A stretch of 64,000 nt of DNA from Paraburkholderia phosphatilytica (GCF_003443895.1 NZ_QQOA01000015.1:62001-126000), one strand, 5' to 3'; counted from the first letter of the stretch, positions 44,796 to 53,534 are shown. Notes: generated by a model not told the origin, from the sequence alone. Translations and numbers: made by a program.

Positions 44796-45368
44796 TCACG
44801 GTGCGGCCACCGCATGCCAGAACACCTCGAAGCCGGTGTTCCGGTACTGCCCGTGCTGCTGTGGCTCGCGCGCGATGAAGTCCATCGTGGTTTCTGCAAT
44901 CGAGCCCATGATCGCCGACACGAACGCCGGCGGATGATTCCTCAGTACACCGCTCGTGAACGCCTCGTGAATCGTCGCGTTGACGTCCGCGAAGGCCTCC
45001 ATGCCGGCTGCCTTGCTGGCATCGGTGACGAGGTGCGAGGCGCCCAGCATCGTCATCACCTTGCGCCTGTGCGGCTGCGCGACGCCCCAGTCCACATACG
45101 CATTCCACACGTGCTGCGCCCGCTCGCGGATGCTGCCCGTGCGCGGAAAGTGCGAGGCCATCACGTCGCGCAGCTCCATCTTCAGCTCGAGATACAGCTG
45201 GTTCAGCAGCTCGTCCTTGCTCGCGAAGTAGGTGAAAAGCGTGCCCTCCGCGACGCCCGCCGCTTTTGCGATCTTCGCGGTCGGCGCGCCGATGCCCTGC
45301 GCGTCGATCACCTGGATCGCGGCGGCAAGGATCGCGTTGCGCTTGTCTTCGCTTTTGGGACGGGCCAT
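44796..45368 (-). CDS. TetR-family transcriptional regulator
   Basis: A 190-residue repressor. The N-terminal HTH (residues 8-55: RNAILAAAIQVIDAQG, TAKIAKAAGVAEGTLFTYFASKDELLNQLY) is typical, the C-terminal domain is the variable ligand pocket. It lies 68 bases upstream of the SDR operon on the same strand. Near-identical palindromic sites before both transcription units suggest self-repression and control of the dehydrogenases. Its inducer is unknown. Confidence 0.93.
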   Translation of the reverse strand: MARPKSEDKRNAILAAAIQVIDAQGIGAPTAKIAKAAGVAEGTLFTYFASKDELLNQLYLELKMELRDVMASHFPRTGSIRERAQHVWNAYVDWGVAQPHRRKVMTMLGASHLVTDASKAAGMEAFADVNATIHEAFTSGVLRNHPPAFVSAIMGSIAETTMDFIAREPQQHGQYRNTGFEVFWHAVAAP

Positions 45369-45402
45369 GTGGACATTAAACGGCTGCTTTCAGCTGCGAT
45401 AA

Positions 45403-45424
45403 TTAATGAGTGATTGCTCAATCA
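45403..45424. promoter_or_regulatory. TetR operator-like site before tetR
   Basis: TTAATGAGTGATTGCTCAATCA (45403-45424) contains the perfect dyad TGATTG-CT-CAATCA (45411-45424). Its reverse complement matches the site at 44750-44772. It lies 35-56 bases upstream of the tetR ATG. Confidence 0.6.
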
Positions 45425-45468
45425 TATCGTTGATATGCTTCCGGTGCAAGACAGGTCCGGGGTGCGGT

Positions 45469-45978
45469 CTACACCGGGAACCGCGTGGTCGACAGGATTT
45501 CCTTCAGCACCATGAAGCTGCGGATCTGCCGCACGCCGGGCAGATACAGCAGCTGCTCCGCGTGCAGCCGGTTGAAGCTGTCGCTGTCGCGTGTACGCAC
45601 GAGCATGAAGTAGTCAAACTCGCCGGTGACGACGTGGCACTCCATGCAGCCCGCCACCTTCTGCGCGGCCTTTTCGAATTCGGCGAAGGATTCGGGCGTC
45701 GAGCGGTCGAGCACCACACCGATCAAGACGAGCATGCCCGCCCCCACCGCTTTCGGCTCGAGCAGCGCGACCACCCCGCGGATCAGGCCCGACTCCTTCA
45801 GCCGTTCGACGCGGCGCAGACACGCTGGCGCGCTGAGATTCACCTTCGCGGCGAGGCTCACGTTCGAGATCGACGCGTCGCGCTGCAGCTGCCGCAGGAT
45901 CGCGCGGTCGATGCGATCGAACTGCGGCGCGGCGTCGTCCTGCCTGCTGGCCTGCTGACGTAATTTTGTTGCGCACAT
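45469..45978 (-). CDS. acdR: Lrp-family activator of ACC deaminase
   Basis: A 169-residue Lrp/AsnC regulator: HTH in residues 18-72 (FDRIDRAILRQLQRD, VSLAAKVNLSAPACLRRVERL) and an AsnC domain with VVTGEFDYFMLVRTRD. It diverges from acdS with a 191-base gap, the classic acdR-acdS arrangement of Pseudomonas and Burkholderia, where AcdR octamers activate acdS with ACC and are replaced by leucine-bound forms. A dyad AAGTC-N5-GACTT in the gap is the likely binding site. Confidence 0.9.
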   Translation of the reverse strand: MCATKLRQQASRQDDAAPQFDRIDRAILRQLQRDASISNVSLAAKVNLSAPACLRRVERLKESGLIRGVVALLEPKAVGAGMLVLIGVVLDRSTPESFAEFEKAAQKVAGCMECHVVTGEFDYFMLVRTRDSDSFNRLHAEQLLYLPGVRQIRSFMVLKEILSTTRFPV

Positions 45979-46001
45979 CGCGATGCTCCCGCAATCCAGA
46001 T

Positions 46002-46016
46002 AAGTCGTCTTGACTT
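46002..46016. promoter_or_regulatory. Lrp-box-like dyad between acdR and acdS
   Basis: AAGTC (46002-46006) and GACTT (46012-46016) with a 5-base spacer; TTGACT at 46010-46015 could be the -35 of acdS. Between two divergent genes of a known activator pair this is the best operator candidate. Confidence 0.45.
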
Positions 46017-46169
46017 GTCACGTTCGTGAATAAGGTGAATGGCATTTTTTTCGCAAGCTCATTTCCTTCGCGATTTCATACCATTTTCATCACCGCGGCA
46101 ACGGGCACACCGTGCTCCAGGCACGCCGCCGTCCCTGATCAACGAATCACCCACTGGAGGAGCCAGGCG

Positions 46170-47186
46170 ATGAACCTGCAGAAATTCCCCCGCTACCCGC
46201 TCACCTTCGGCCCGACGCCGATCCATCCGCTCAGGCGCCTGAGCGGGCATCTGGGCGGCAAGGTCGAGCTGTATGCGAAGCGCGACGACTGCAACAGCGG
46301 CCTCGCGTTCGGCGGCAACAAGACCCGCAAGCTCGAGTACCTGATTCCCGAGGCACTTGCGCAGGGCTGCGACACGCTGGTGTCGATCGGCGGCATCCAG
46401 TCGAACCAGACGCGCCAGGTGGCCGCCGTCGCCGCGCATCTCGGCATGAAGTGCGTACTCGTGCAGGAGAACTGGGTGAACTACTCCGACGCCGTGTACG
46501 ACCGCGTCGGCAACATCCAGATGTCGCGCATTCTGGGCGCCGACGTACGGCTCGTGCCGGACGGCTTTGACATCGGCTTTCGCAAGAGCTGGGAAGACGC
46601 GCTCGAAAGCGTGCGCGCCGAAGGCGGCAAGCCCTACGCGATTCCGGCCGGCTGCTCGGATCACCCGCTGGGCGGTCTCGGTTTCGTCGGCTTTGCTGAG
46701 GAAGTGCGGCAGCAGGAGAAGGAACTCGGCTTCAAGTTCGACTACATCGTGGTGTGCTCGGTGACGGGCAGCACCCAGGCCGGCATGGTGGTCGGTTTCG
46801 CGGCGGATGGCCGCGCGGATCGCGTGATCGGTATCGATGCATCGGCGAAACCCGACGCGACGCGCGAGCAGATCACGCGCATTGCAAAGCGCACCGCGGA
46901 AGCGGTGGAGCTGGGCCGCGACATCACCGCGAAGGACGTGGTACTCGACGAGCGTTACGGCGGCCCCGAGTACGGGCTGCCGAACGAAGGCACGCTCGAA
47001 GCGATCCGCCTGTGCGCGCGACTCGAAGGCATGCTGACAGACCCGGTGTACGAGGGCAAGTCGATGCATGGAATGATCGACAAGGTGCGGCGCGGCGAAT
47101 TTCCGGAAGGATCGAAGGTGCTGTACGCGCACCTGGGCGGCGTGCCGGCGCTGAACGGTTACAGCTTCATCTTCCGCGATGGCTGA
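46170..47186 (+). CDS. acdS: 1-aminocyclopropane-1-carboxylate deaminase
   Basis: A 338-residue PLP enzyme that splits ACC, the plant ethylene precursor, to 2-oxobutyrate and ammonia; it lets plant-associated bacteria lower host ethylene. All defining residues stand at their standard numbers: K51 (PLP), S78, Y268, Y294, E295 and L322. E295 and L322 separate true ACC deaminases from D-cysteine desulfhydrases. TGGAGG precedes ATG 46170; the upstream extension of the frame is non-coding. Expression probably depends on divergent acdR. Confidence 0.97.
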   Translation: MNLQKFPRYPLTFGPTPIHPLRRLSGHLGGKVELYAKRDDCNSGLAFGGNKTRKLEYLIPEALAQGCDTLVSIGGIQSNQTRQVAAVAAHLGMKCVLVQENWVNYSDAVYDRVGNIQMSRILGADVRLVPDGFDIGFRKSWEDALESVRAEGGKPYAIPAGCSDHPLGGLGFVGFAEEVRQQEKELGFKFDYIVVCSVTGSTQAGMVVGFAADGRADRVIGIDASAKPDATREQITRIAKRTAEAVELGRDITAKDVVLDERYGGPEYGLPNEGTLEAIRLCARLEGMLTDPVYEGKSMHGMIDKVRRGEFPEGSKVLYAHLGGVPALNGYSFIFRDG

Positions 47187-47225
47187 TTCGCGCGTTCGCC
47201 TCTGAAGTCTGGCGCAGCGGAGCGC

Positions 47226-47262
47226 AAAAAAGCCAGGGCAACCTTCACCGGTTGCCCTGGCT
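47226..47262 (-). terminator. Strong intrinsic terminator between acdS and acpA-like gene
   Basis: AGCCAGGGCAACC (47231-47243) pairs perfectly with GGTTGCCCTGGCT (47250-47262). On the minus strand a run of six T follows, so it ends the phosphatase gene; on the plus strand the tail CTCCTTCACTTC is weaker but could also end acdS. Confidence 0.88.
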
Positions 47263-47288
47263 CCTTCACTTCATTTCATCGCGAGCGA

Positions 47289-48956
47289 TCACACGAGCTG
47301 CAACGCCAGCGTCAGATCCCCCGGCGGCGTTGCGCCGCTATCTGCAAACGAACGATCGCGCGCGACGACGCCATCGAGCGGCGTCAACTGGTGCACGCGC
47401 GTGATGAAGCGCAGGATCGAACCCGTGTCGTAGAACGTGTGATCGACGTGGCCCGTCTTCGCGAGCGACGAGATCACGAGCGCCGGAATGCGCGAGCCCG
47501 GACCCCAGCGGTCGCCCTTCGGCGGCGCGACCGGATCCCACCAGCCGCCGTTCTCGTCGACGGTGACGATCACCACCGTGTTCTGCCACTGCGGCGAATG
47601 CTGCAGATGCTCGATGATGTTCGCAATGTGACGATCGCCCGACGCGACGTCCGCATAGCCCGCGTGCATGTTCAGATTGCCCTGCGGCTTGTAGAACGTC
47701 ACCGCCGGCAGACGGCCCGCATCGATATCCGCGATGAAGCGGTTGGTCGACGGATCGTCGCCCATGCCGCCATCGCGCAGATGCTGCGCACGCGCCGCGG
47801 TGCCCGGCGCGAAGCTCGCGAAGTAGTTGAACGGCTGGTGGTGATACTGGAAGTCGGGCACCGCGCCGTCTTCGTTCCAGTGATCGAGCGCGAACTGCCA
47901 TGCGCCCGAATACCACGCCCAGTCGATGCCCTTGTCCGACAGACGGTCGCCGATCGTCGCGTAGTTCTGCGGCCGCAGCACGCGCGGCTCGCCCGGGTCG
48001 GCGAAGCGCGGATCGCCGCCCTTCGCCGGACGCACGTTGCTCGGCTCGTAAGGCGGCGCCATCGTGTTGACCGCGTAGCCATCCGCAGTGAAGAGGCCGT
48101 CGCGCACGAACTTCGGCGGACCATCCAACGCCGATGCGGGACTATCCGCCGCGATCTTCAGACGCGGGCTGGTCGGATCGCCATCCACCACGGAGAGCAG
48201 ATGCTTCACGTTGCTGTTCGCCGCGTCCGGATAGTACGGCGCCTGCGCGGAAATCAGGAAGAGGTGGTTCAGCCACGAGCCACCGAAAGCGGCCATGAAG
48301 AAGTTGTCGCACAGCGTGTACTGTTGCGCGAGATTCCACAGCTTCAGATCTTCCGCATTGCTGCGGTAATGGCCCATCACGAGGCCACCCGAATCCGCCC
48401 ACGCGACGAACTGGTCGTTGCGCCCCGAGTTGATCTGCATCTGGTTCTGGTAGAAGCGATGCCACAGGTCGCGCGTGATCACACCGTTCGGCAGCGGCTT
48501 GCCCTGCGCATCGGGAATCAGGAACGGCCCGTTGCGCAGCCCCATCACATCGCTTTCGGCAACGTGATACGCGGTGCCGTCGACGGTCTGCGTCTGCGGC
48601 ACGAGGCCACCCCAGATCTTCGGCAGCTGCGGCAGCGGCGTCTTGCCGTCGCGGTCGAGCTGCACGTAGCGATCCGGCGAAAGGTCCGACAGCGGATGCC
48701 GCACGCCGGGGAAGTGGCCGTACAGGTTCGCGAAGCTGCGGTTCTCCGCGTAGATCACCACGATGTTGCGCACCTGCCCGCGCAGCGCCGCGTCGACGCG
48801 CGGGTCGTTCGCGGCGGACGCGCCCGGCGTCTGGCAGCCGCCCAGCGCCAGCCCCATCCCGAACGCGGCGAGGCCACCCAGTACGCGGCGGCGCTCGGGA
48901 TCCTCAGGACCATCCGGCTGGGACGGCGCGGTGGACACAGGTGGCTTGTCGGTCAT
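47289..48956 (-). CDS. AcpA/PLC-type acid phosphatase, Tat-like lipoprotein
   Basis: A 555-residue phosphoesterase of the PLC/AcpA superfamily. Marks: VIYAENRSFANLYGHFPG (the E-N-R-S-F catalytic metal region), GGSWLNHLFLISAQ and VDENGGWWDPVAPPKGDRWGPGSRIPALV. Relatives hydrolyse phosphomonoesters or phosphatidylcholine. The N-terminus has RRRVLGGLAAFGMGLALGGC: an RRR twin-arginine-like motif (22-24) followed by lipobox LGGC (C41), so it is probably Tat-exported and lipid-anchored. GGAGAA precedes ATG 48956. Confidence 0.9.
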   Translation of the reverse strand: MTDKPPVSTAPSQPDGPEDPERRRVLGGLAAFGMGLALGGCQTPGASAANDPRVDAALRGQVRNIVVIYAENRSFANLYGHFPGVRHPLSDLSPDRYVQLDRDGKTPLPQLPKIWGGLVPQTQTVDGTAYHVAESDVMGLRNGPFLIPDAQGKPLPNGVITRDLWHRFYQNQMQINSGRNDQFVAWADSGGLVMGHYRSNAEDLKLWNLAQQYTLCDNFFMAAFGGSWLNHLFLISAQAPYYPDAANSNVKHLLSVVDGDPTSPRLKIAADSPASALDGPPKFVRDGLFTADGYAVNTMAPPYEPSNVRPAKGGDPRFADPGEPRVLRPQNYATIGDRLSDKGIDWAWYSGAWQFALDHWNEDGAVPDFQYHHQPFNYFASFAPGTAARAQHLRDGGMGDDPSTNRFIADIDAGRLPAVTFYKPQGNLNMHAGYADVASGDRHIANIIEHLQHSPQWQNTVVIVTVDENGGWWDPVAPPKGDRWGPGSRIPALVISSLAKTGHVDHTFYDTGSILRFITRVHQLTPLDGVVARDRSFADSGATPPGDLTLALQLV

Positions 48957-49095
48957 GTCGGATTCTCCGTGGTCGTGGACGTCGGTCGGGCGCGCCTTGC
49001 GGAGCATAGCAGCCGAACCCGGCGATGTACCCCCGGTACTCGCGCGACCCGGCGCTCCGCAGACAGCGCGCAGCGGCCCTCCTCTCTTTTAACCC

Positions 49096-49122
49096 TTAAA
49101 TTTTTCGTGAGCGTGTCGTTAA
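49096..49122 (+). promoter_or_regulatory. FliA (sigma-28)-like promoter of second chemoreceptor gene
   Basis: TTAA (49096-49099), 15 bases, GTCGTTAA (49115-49122); consensus TAAA-N15-GCCGATAA. Match is 3 of 4 and 6 of 8 with exact spacing, 93 bases before the ATG at 49215. Confidence 0.55.
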
Positions 49123-49214
49123 CTATTCCATTCATGGTTATTTTATCCACTTATGGAACATACGCCTGCCAGTACGTGATAACTGGCGAGCGGCACGACG
49201 AGGGGACTACTCCG

Positions 49215-50759
49215 ATGAAGACGCTCACCATCAACGCGCGAATCGCTTTGACGATCGCGTTCCTTGGGCTGCTGCTGATCGCAACGGGGCTGCTCGGCAT
49301 CCTGGGCATGAACGCCAGCAACCGCGCGCAGCGCGACGCGTACGCGGTGCACTTCGCGTCCGTCGTTGCGCTGGGCAAGTCGGGCACGGCGATGTCGCGG
49401 GCGCGCTTCGGACTTGACTGGGCGATGAGCAATCCGCACTCGTCGCAACTGCAGGTGCAGCTTGACCGCGCGAGCACGCTGCTCGCCGACTCCGACCGCT
49501 GGTGGGCCAGCTTCCGCGCGCTGCCGAAGACCGACGACTTGCAGCGCCTGACCGATGACCTCGAACAGAAGCGCGCTGCCGTGCTGCACGATGGCATCGA
49601 CCAGTTGATCCAGGCCATTCACGCCGGCGATACGAGCTGGATGGACGAGAGCCGCGCGAAGCATCTGATCGGCCTCTACACCGCGATGAACCAGAGCCAG
49701 GCCGCGCTCGAACACTATCTGGACGATGCCGCGCAGGCCGCCAGTAATCATTCGGCCGCGCTGTTCCGGATGCTGCTGGTCGCGAGCGTGGCGAGCATTG
49801 TCGTGGGGCTCGCGGTGGCGGTGCTGAGCTGGTGGACGCTGCGCCGCGCGATCATGACACCGCTGCACGACGCTCTGCGCCAGTTCGACGCGATCGCCGC
49901 CGGCGAGCTGACCACGCGCGCGCCGGTCCGCGCCGACGACGAGATGGGCGCGCTGCTGCGCGGGCTCGACGCGATGCAGACACGGCTGCGTGCGACGGTG
50001 ACGTCCGTGCGCTCCGGTTCGCATGCGATCGCATCGTCGACGCAGCAGATCGCGGCGGGCAACCTCGATCTCTCGCAGCGCACCGAAGAACAGGCGGCGT
50101 CGCTCGAAGAGACCGCTTCGGCGATGGAACAGCTCACCTCGACCGTGCAGCTCAACGCCGACAGCGCCCAGCACGCGAGCCAGCTCGCGCACGACGCATC
50201 CGGCATGGCATCGCGCGGCCGCGACGCGGTGGGCAGCATGGTCGACACGATGCGTGCGATCCACGCGAACTCCGCGAAGATGACCGGCATCATCACGGCG
50301 ATCGAAGGCATCGCATTCCAGACCAATATCCTCGCGTTAAACGCGGCCGTCGAAGCAGCGCGCGCCGGCGAGGAAGGACGCGGCTTCGCGGTAGTGGCCG
50401 GCGAAGTGCGAAGCCTCGCGCAGCGCTCCGCCGCGGCCGCGAAGGAGATCGGCACGCTGATCGCGGATGCGACGACGCGAGTGGAACGTGGCGCGGGCGT
50501 CGCCGACGATGCGGGCGGCACGATGCACGACATCGAAGGCGCGATCGCGCGGGTTGCGAAGATCGTCGGCGAGATTGCGACGGCGTCGCGGGAACAGAGC
50601 GACAGCATCCGGCAGGTGAGCCTGGCCGTCACGCAGATGGACGAGGTGACGCAGCAGAATGCGGCGCTCGTCGAGCAGAGTGCGGCGACAGCTTCATCGC
50701 TGGCGGATCAGGCGCGGAGTTTGAGCGAGCTGACGGCGGCGTTCAAGGTGGGTGACTGA
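49215..50759 (+). CDS. Methyl-accepting chemotaxis protein (Tar/Tsr-like)
   Basis: A 514-residue chemoreceptor with TM1 (about 9-32), a TarH-type four-helix periplasmic sensor with SRARFGLDWAMS (ligand-pocket region of Tar/Tsr-like domains), TM2 (LLVASVASIVVGLAVAVLSW), HAMP and the hairpin tip IAFQTNILALNAAVEAARAG. The signalling half is nearly the same as the chemoreceptor encoded at 38.4-40 kb; the sensors differ. A FliA-like promoter precedes it. No C-terminal pentapeptide. Confidence 0.94.
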   Translation: MKTLTINARIALTIAFLGLLLIATGLLGILGMNASNRAQRDAYAVHFASVVALGKSGTAMSRARFGLDWAMSNPHSSQLQVQLDRASTLLADSDRWWASFRALPKTDDLQRLTDDLEQKRAAVLHDGIDQLIQAIHAGDTSWMDESRAKHLIGLYTAMNQSQAALEHYLDDAAQAASNHSAALFRMLLVASVASIVVGLAVAVLSWWTLRRAIMTPLHDALRQFDAIAAGELTTRAPVRADDEMGALLRGLDAMQTRLRATVTSVRSGSHAIASSTQQIAAGNLDLSQRTEEQAASLEETASAMEQLTSTVQLNADSAQHASQLAHDASGMASRGRDAVGSMVDTMRAIHANSAKMTGIITAIEGIAFQTNILALNAAVEAARAGEEGRGFAVVAGEVRSLAQRSAAAAKEIGTLIADATTRVERGAGVADDAGGTMHDIEGAIARVAKIVGEIATASREQSDSIRQVSLAVTQMDEVTQQNAALVEQSAATASSLADQARSLSELTAAFKVGD

Positions 50760-50840
50760 CGGCAGTCGACGGTGTGCCGCGTTGCCCTATGATGCATGCT
50801 TGATGCAGCAGGACGGACAACACGACACCGGAGACTACTG

Positions 50841-51632
50841 ATGGATCTGAAACTGCGAGGAAAGGTCGCGGTGCTGACGGGCGCGAGCGTCGGCATCGGG
50901 CTCGCTGTTGCGAACGCATTCGCCGCCGAGGGCGTGAGCCTCGTGCTGGCCGCGCGGCAGCGCGAGCGGCTCGACGCCGCCGCCAGCGATATCGCCGCGC
51001 GTCACGGCGTGCAGGCGTTGCCGGTGGCGTGCGATGTGGCGAGCGCGGAAGGCGTTGCGCAGCTGGTTCACGCGACGGTCGCGCAGTTCGGCGGTGCCGA
51101 CATCCTGTTCAATAACGCGGGCACCGGCAGCAACGAAACCATCATGGAAGCGCCGGACGACAAGTGGCAGGCCTACTGGGACCTGCACGTGATGGCGGCC
51201 GTGCGGCTCGCGCGCGGGCTCGTGCCGCTGATGAAGCAGCGCGGTGGCGGCGCGATCCTGCACAACGCATCGATCTGCGCGGTGCAGCCGCTCGGCTACG
51301 AGCCAGTCTACAACGTGACCAAGGCGGCGCTGATGATGTTCTCGAAGAACCTCGCAAACGAGGTGGTGAAGGACAACATCCGTGTGAATACGATCAATCC
51401 AGGTCTCGTGCTGACGCCCGACTGGATCAAGACCGCAAGGCAGCTCACGCAGGATAGCGGCGGCGACTGGGAAGGTCATCTGCAGCAGGTGGCCGATGAG
51501 TTCGCACCGATCCGCCGGTTCGCGTCTCCTGAAGAGCTCGCTGATTTCATCGTGTTTCTCTGCTCGGATCGGGCGAGCTACAGCGTCGGGTCGACGTATT
51601 TCGTCGATGGCGGCATGTTGAGGACGGTGTGA
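50841..51632 (+). CDS. Short-chain dehydrogenase (FabG-like)
   Basis: A 263-residue SDR: cofactor motif TGASVGIG (about 14-21), NNAGTGSNETIM, and active-site YNVTK preceded by LHNASICAVQPLG. The end has VGSTYFVDGGM, the usual closing strand. CCGGAGA precedes the ATG at 50841. The stop overlaps the GTG start of the NTF2-like gene. The Asn-rich NASICAV replaces the common ISSxAG; the catalytic serine is still present. Substrate unknown. Confidence 0.9.
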   Translation: MDLKLRGKVAVLTGASVGIGLAVANAFAAEGVSLVLAARQRERLDAAASDIAARHGVQALPVACDVASAEGVAQLVHATVAQFGGADILFNNAGTGSNETIMEAPDDKWQAYWDLHVMAAVRLARGLVPLMKQRGGGAILHNASICAVQPLGYEPVYNVTKAALMMFSKNLANEVVKDNIRVNTINPGLVLTPDWIKTARQLTQDSGGDWEGHLQQVADEFAPIRRFASPEELADFIVFLCSDRASYSVGSTYFVDGGMLRTV

Positions 51633-52135
51633 GTGCGCTTATGGCTATGTCCATGGATAACCGACATTCGAATGCCTTGCTGGTGGCGCGCTTCTATGAG
51701 GCTTTCCGGAAGCTCGATGCTGAAGCGATGGCGCGCTGTTATGCCGACGATGTTGTCTTTTCTGATCCCGCGTTTGGAGAGCTGCGCGGCGAGGAAGCGC
51801 GTGACATGTGGCGCATGCTGACGCAGCGGGCAAAGGATTTCTCGCTGACGTTTTCCGACGTTGTCGCGAATGATCGTGACGGGCGCGCGCGCTGGATTGC
51901 GACCTACGTGTTCAGTCAGACCGGGCGCGTCGTGGTGAACCGGATCGACGCACGCTTCGAGTTTCGTGACGGGCTGATCGCCGTACATCGCGACTCGTTC
52001 GACCTCTGGCGATGGGCACGGCAGGCGCTTGGGTTCAAGGGTGCACTGCTGGGGTGGACGCCGTTCGTGCAGCGGGCGATCCGCGCACGGGCCCTCAAGG
52101 GGCTCGACGCGTACCGCGCGAAGGCCCGACGGTAG
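51629..52135 (+). CDS. NTF2-like / SnoaL-fold protein
   Basis: A 168-residue protein with a SnoaL/NTF2-like fold: FYEAFRKLDAEAMARCYADDVVFSDPAFGELRG, then VNRIDARFEFRDGLIAVHRDSFDLWRWARQALG, a pattern of nuclear-transport-factor-2 family isomerase/hydrolase-like proteins. The likely start is GTG 51629, overlapping the SDR stop (GTGA) with GAGGAC close upstream; ATGs at 51641, 51647 and 51653 are alternatives. It forms a two-gene operon with the SDR; both ends suggest a small metabolite pathway. Confidence 0.85.
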   Translation: MSALMAMSMDNRHSNALLVARFYEAFRKLDAEAMARCYADDVVFSDPAFGELRGEEARDMWRMLTQRAKDFSLTFSDVVANDRDGRARWIATYVFSQTGRVVVNRIDARFEFRDGLIAVHRDSFDLWRWARQALGFKGALLGWTPFVQRAIRARALKGLDAYRAKARR

Positions 52136-52596
52136 CGACGCGCAGCTGGCGTGAGTCAGGGGTTTCTTTTTCCAGAGTCGCAGTGGCAAGACGCGCGACG
52201 ACGGCAAACACGACGCTTCGCCTGTCGGACCCGGCATGACAGGAAGGCTTTGCCGCGCCAGCGGGGCGTCGATCACTGGCGCCTACGTTGGCGGCTCCAC
52301 ACGCAGCCCTCGCGGCGTTGCGGTAGTGAGGCATCAGACGGCGGCTTCCAGTGGCTTTGCGTCGCAATCAAGAAAGGTAAGGTGTTCGAAGCACGGTTCG
52401 GCGGCGACGGCGCTGGGCGCCTTCGCCACTGAGGCGCACAGCCGCAGTCGGTCGAGAGCCCAGCGGATAGCGCGCATGAGAGTGCTCCGCCACAGTACTC
52501 GAGGAAGCGTGAGGCAGGAGCAGGAGTGTGGCGCCTGTTAATGGCATCCGGCACTTCATGCTCGTCGTTGTGATATCTCCAGCACCAACCGCGCCG
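52136..52596. other. Left flank of the accessory segment, no clear gene
   Basis: 461 bases. Both strands have short open frames (for instance 52151-52432) that look like scrambled coding sequence but match no family I know. This may be eroded DNA at an island edge. Confidence 0.45.
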
Positions 52597-52971
52597 TCAG
52601 GATTCCCCGGCGTCTTCCGGATCCCCCAACGGCGTTCCAGTGATTGCGCCCACCAGCGCGAGCACACCACGCTTTTCCCGCACCTTTAGCTCGCGAAAGC
52701 CCGCGAGGAGACGTTCCTCATCATCGTCCAACTCGAGCGTACCCAGATTCGCAGGTCTTCCTGTCAGCAGGTATTGGACATCCACACCGAGTTCTGCGAT
52801 TCCGACCAGATAGCCTGCGTCTGGGTACCTGGCTCCCTTCTCATAGTTGACCTGTGCATGTTGCTGCACGCCTCCGGCGGCGGCGAAGTCCGTCTGATTC
52901 ATCCCCAACCGCTTGCGCTCATGCCTCAGACGGATAGCGAATATGTCCGACATCGACATTTTTGTTGACAT
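52597..52971 (-). CDS. Xre-family HTH regulator
   Basis: A 124-residue DNA-binding protein. A single Xre/Cro HTH covers about residues 9-65 (FAIRLRHERKRLGMNQTDFA, VQQHAQVNYEKGARYPDAGYL), followed by a short acidic helical tail (ELDDDEERLLAGFRELKVREKRGVL). It diverges from two tandem paralogous genes; a dyad TGAC-N5-GTCA overlaps its start codon, so it likely represses itself. Starts at 52959 or 52953 are alternatives; there is no ribosome site and the -10-like TATATT is so close that the mRNA may be leaderless. Confidence 0.82.
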   Translation of the reverse strand: MSTKMSMSDIFAIRLRHERKRLGMNQTDFAAAGGVQQHAQVNYEKGARYPDAGYLVGIAELGVDVQYLLTGRPANLGTLELDDDEERLLAGFRELKVREKRGVLALVGAITGTPLGDPEDAGES

Positions 52972-52990
52972 ATGGTCATTTGAATATAAA
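52965..52990. promoter_or_regulatory. Divergent promoter/operator of the Xre locus
   Basis: TGAC (52966-52969) and GTCA (52975-52978) form a dyad overlapping the xre ATG; TTGACA (52965-52970) and TATAAA (52985-52990) read rightward but with only 14 bases between, and the reverse strand gives a TATATT box facing xre. An AT-rich patch in GC-rich DNA. Confidence 0.45.
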
Positions 52991-53064
52991 ATGGATCTAC
53001 AGGTCGCAGTCCAGCCATCCGAACATGCGCGTCCAACGACGTCTTTCGTCTCGGGAGAAATCTG

Positions 53065-53532
53065 ATGCCATTCACCTACGAGATCAGCGGAGCTCTACCC
53101 GTTGTCGCTCATTGCAGGCATAACCATGCCCGGCGGTTCGCACAGGGTTTGGTTGAACGGGCCTGCGTCTATTTCGCCACGGACACAGTCACTCATTCCC
53201 TCGTGATCCGCATTCGCGGCGCTCTCTGCGACGACGAGATCGAGTCGGTCGAAAAAGCGCTCTCCCAATTCTCCCAGAAATGGGCTCGGGCCGGCGCCAT
53301 CTTCAGTCGCGTGCGGTACGGCGAACCGTCGTTCCTTGCCGTCGGACTCGCCTGCCACGTGGGACTGCTCCAGGAGCTCGCTGACGAACATGTGCAGTTG
53401 CGGACTTTCCTGCGACGCGAGGCGTGGCTCCTTCAGAAACTTCAGAATCCGAATCGGCAAGGCAGGGACGATGACCTGTTCCGGCCGGTGATCGCCAGAC
53501 CTCATCTGGCGGTGGAACCGGCAGGAGTCTGA
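53065..53532 (+). CDS. Protein of unknown function, paralog A of a tandem pair
   Basis: A 155-residue protein with no family I recognise. It begins MPFTYEISGALPV and has a core LVIRIRGALCDDEIESVEKA followed by FSRVRYGEPSFLAVGLACH. The same pattern appears in the next gene (YVLSGALPV; VSMRIAGTLMRDDVRHIEQR; LSEWNGVTRWLVVGMNW), so both derive from a duplication. No signal peptide or membrane segment. It is two bases from its paralog and divergent from the Xre regulator. Confidence 0.7.
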   Translation: MPFTYEISGALPVVAHCRHNHARRFAQGLVERACVYFATDTVTHSLVIRIRGALCDDEIESVEKALSQFSQKWARAGAIFSRVRYGEPSFLAVGLACHVGLLQELADEHVQLRTFLRREAWLLQKLQNPNRQGRDDDLFRPVIARPHLAVEPAGV

Positions 53533-53534
53533 AC

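Noticed and set aside
47391..49214. Upstream part of a 1122-codon plus frame joined to the chemoreceptor
   Set aside because: It is antisense to the AcpA-like gene; the receptor starts at 49215 with a ribosome site and a normal first membrane helix.
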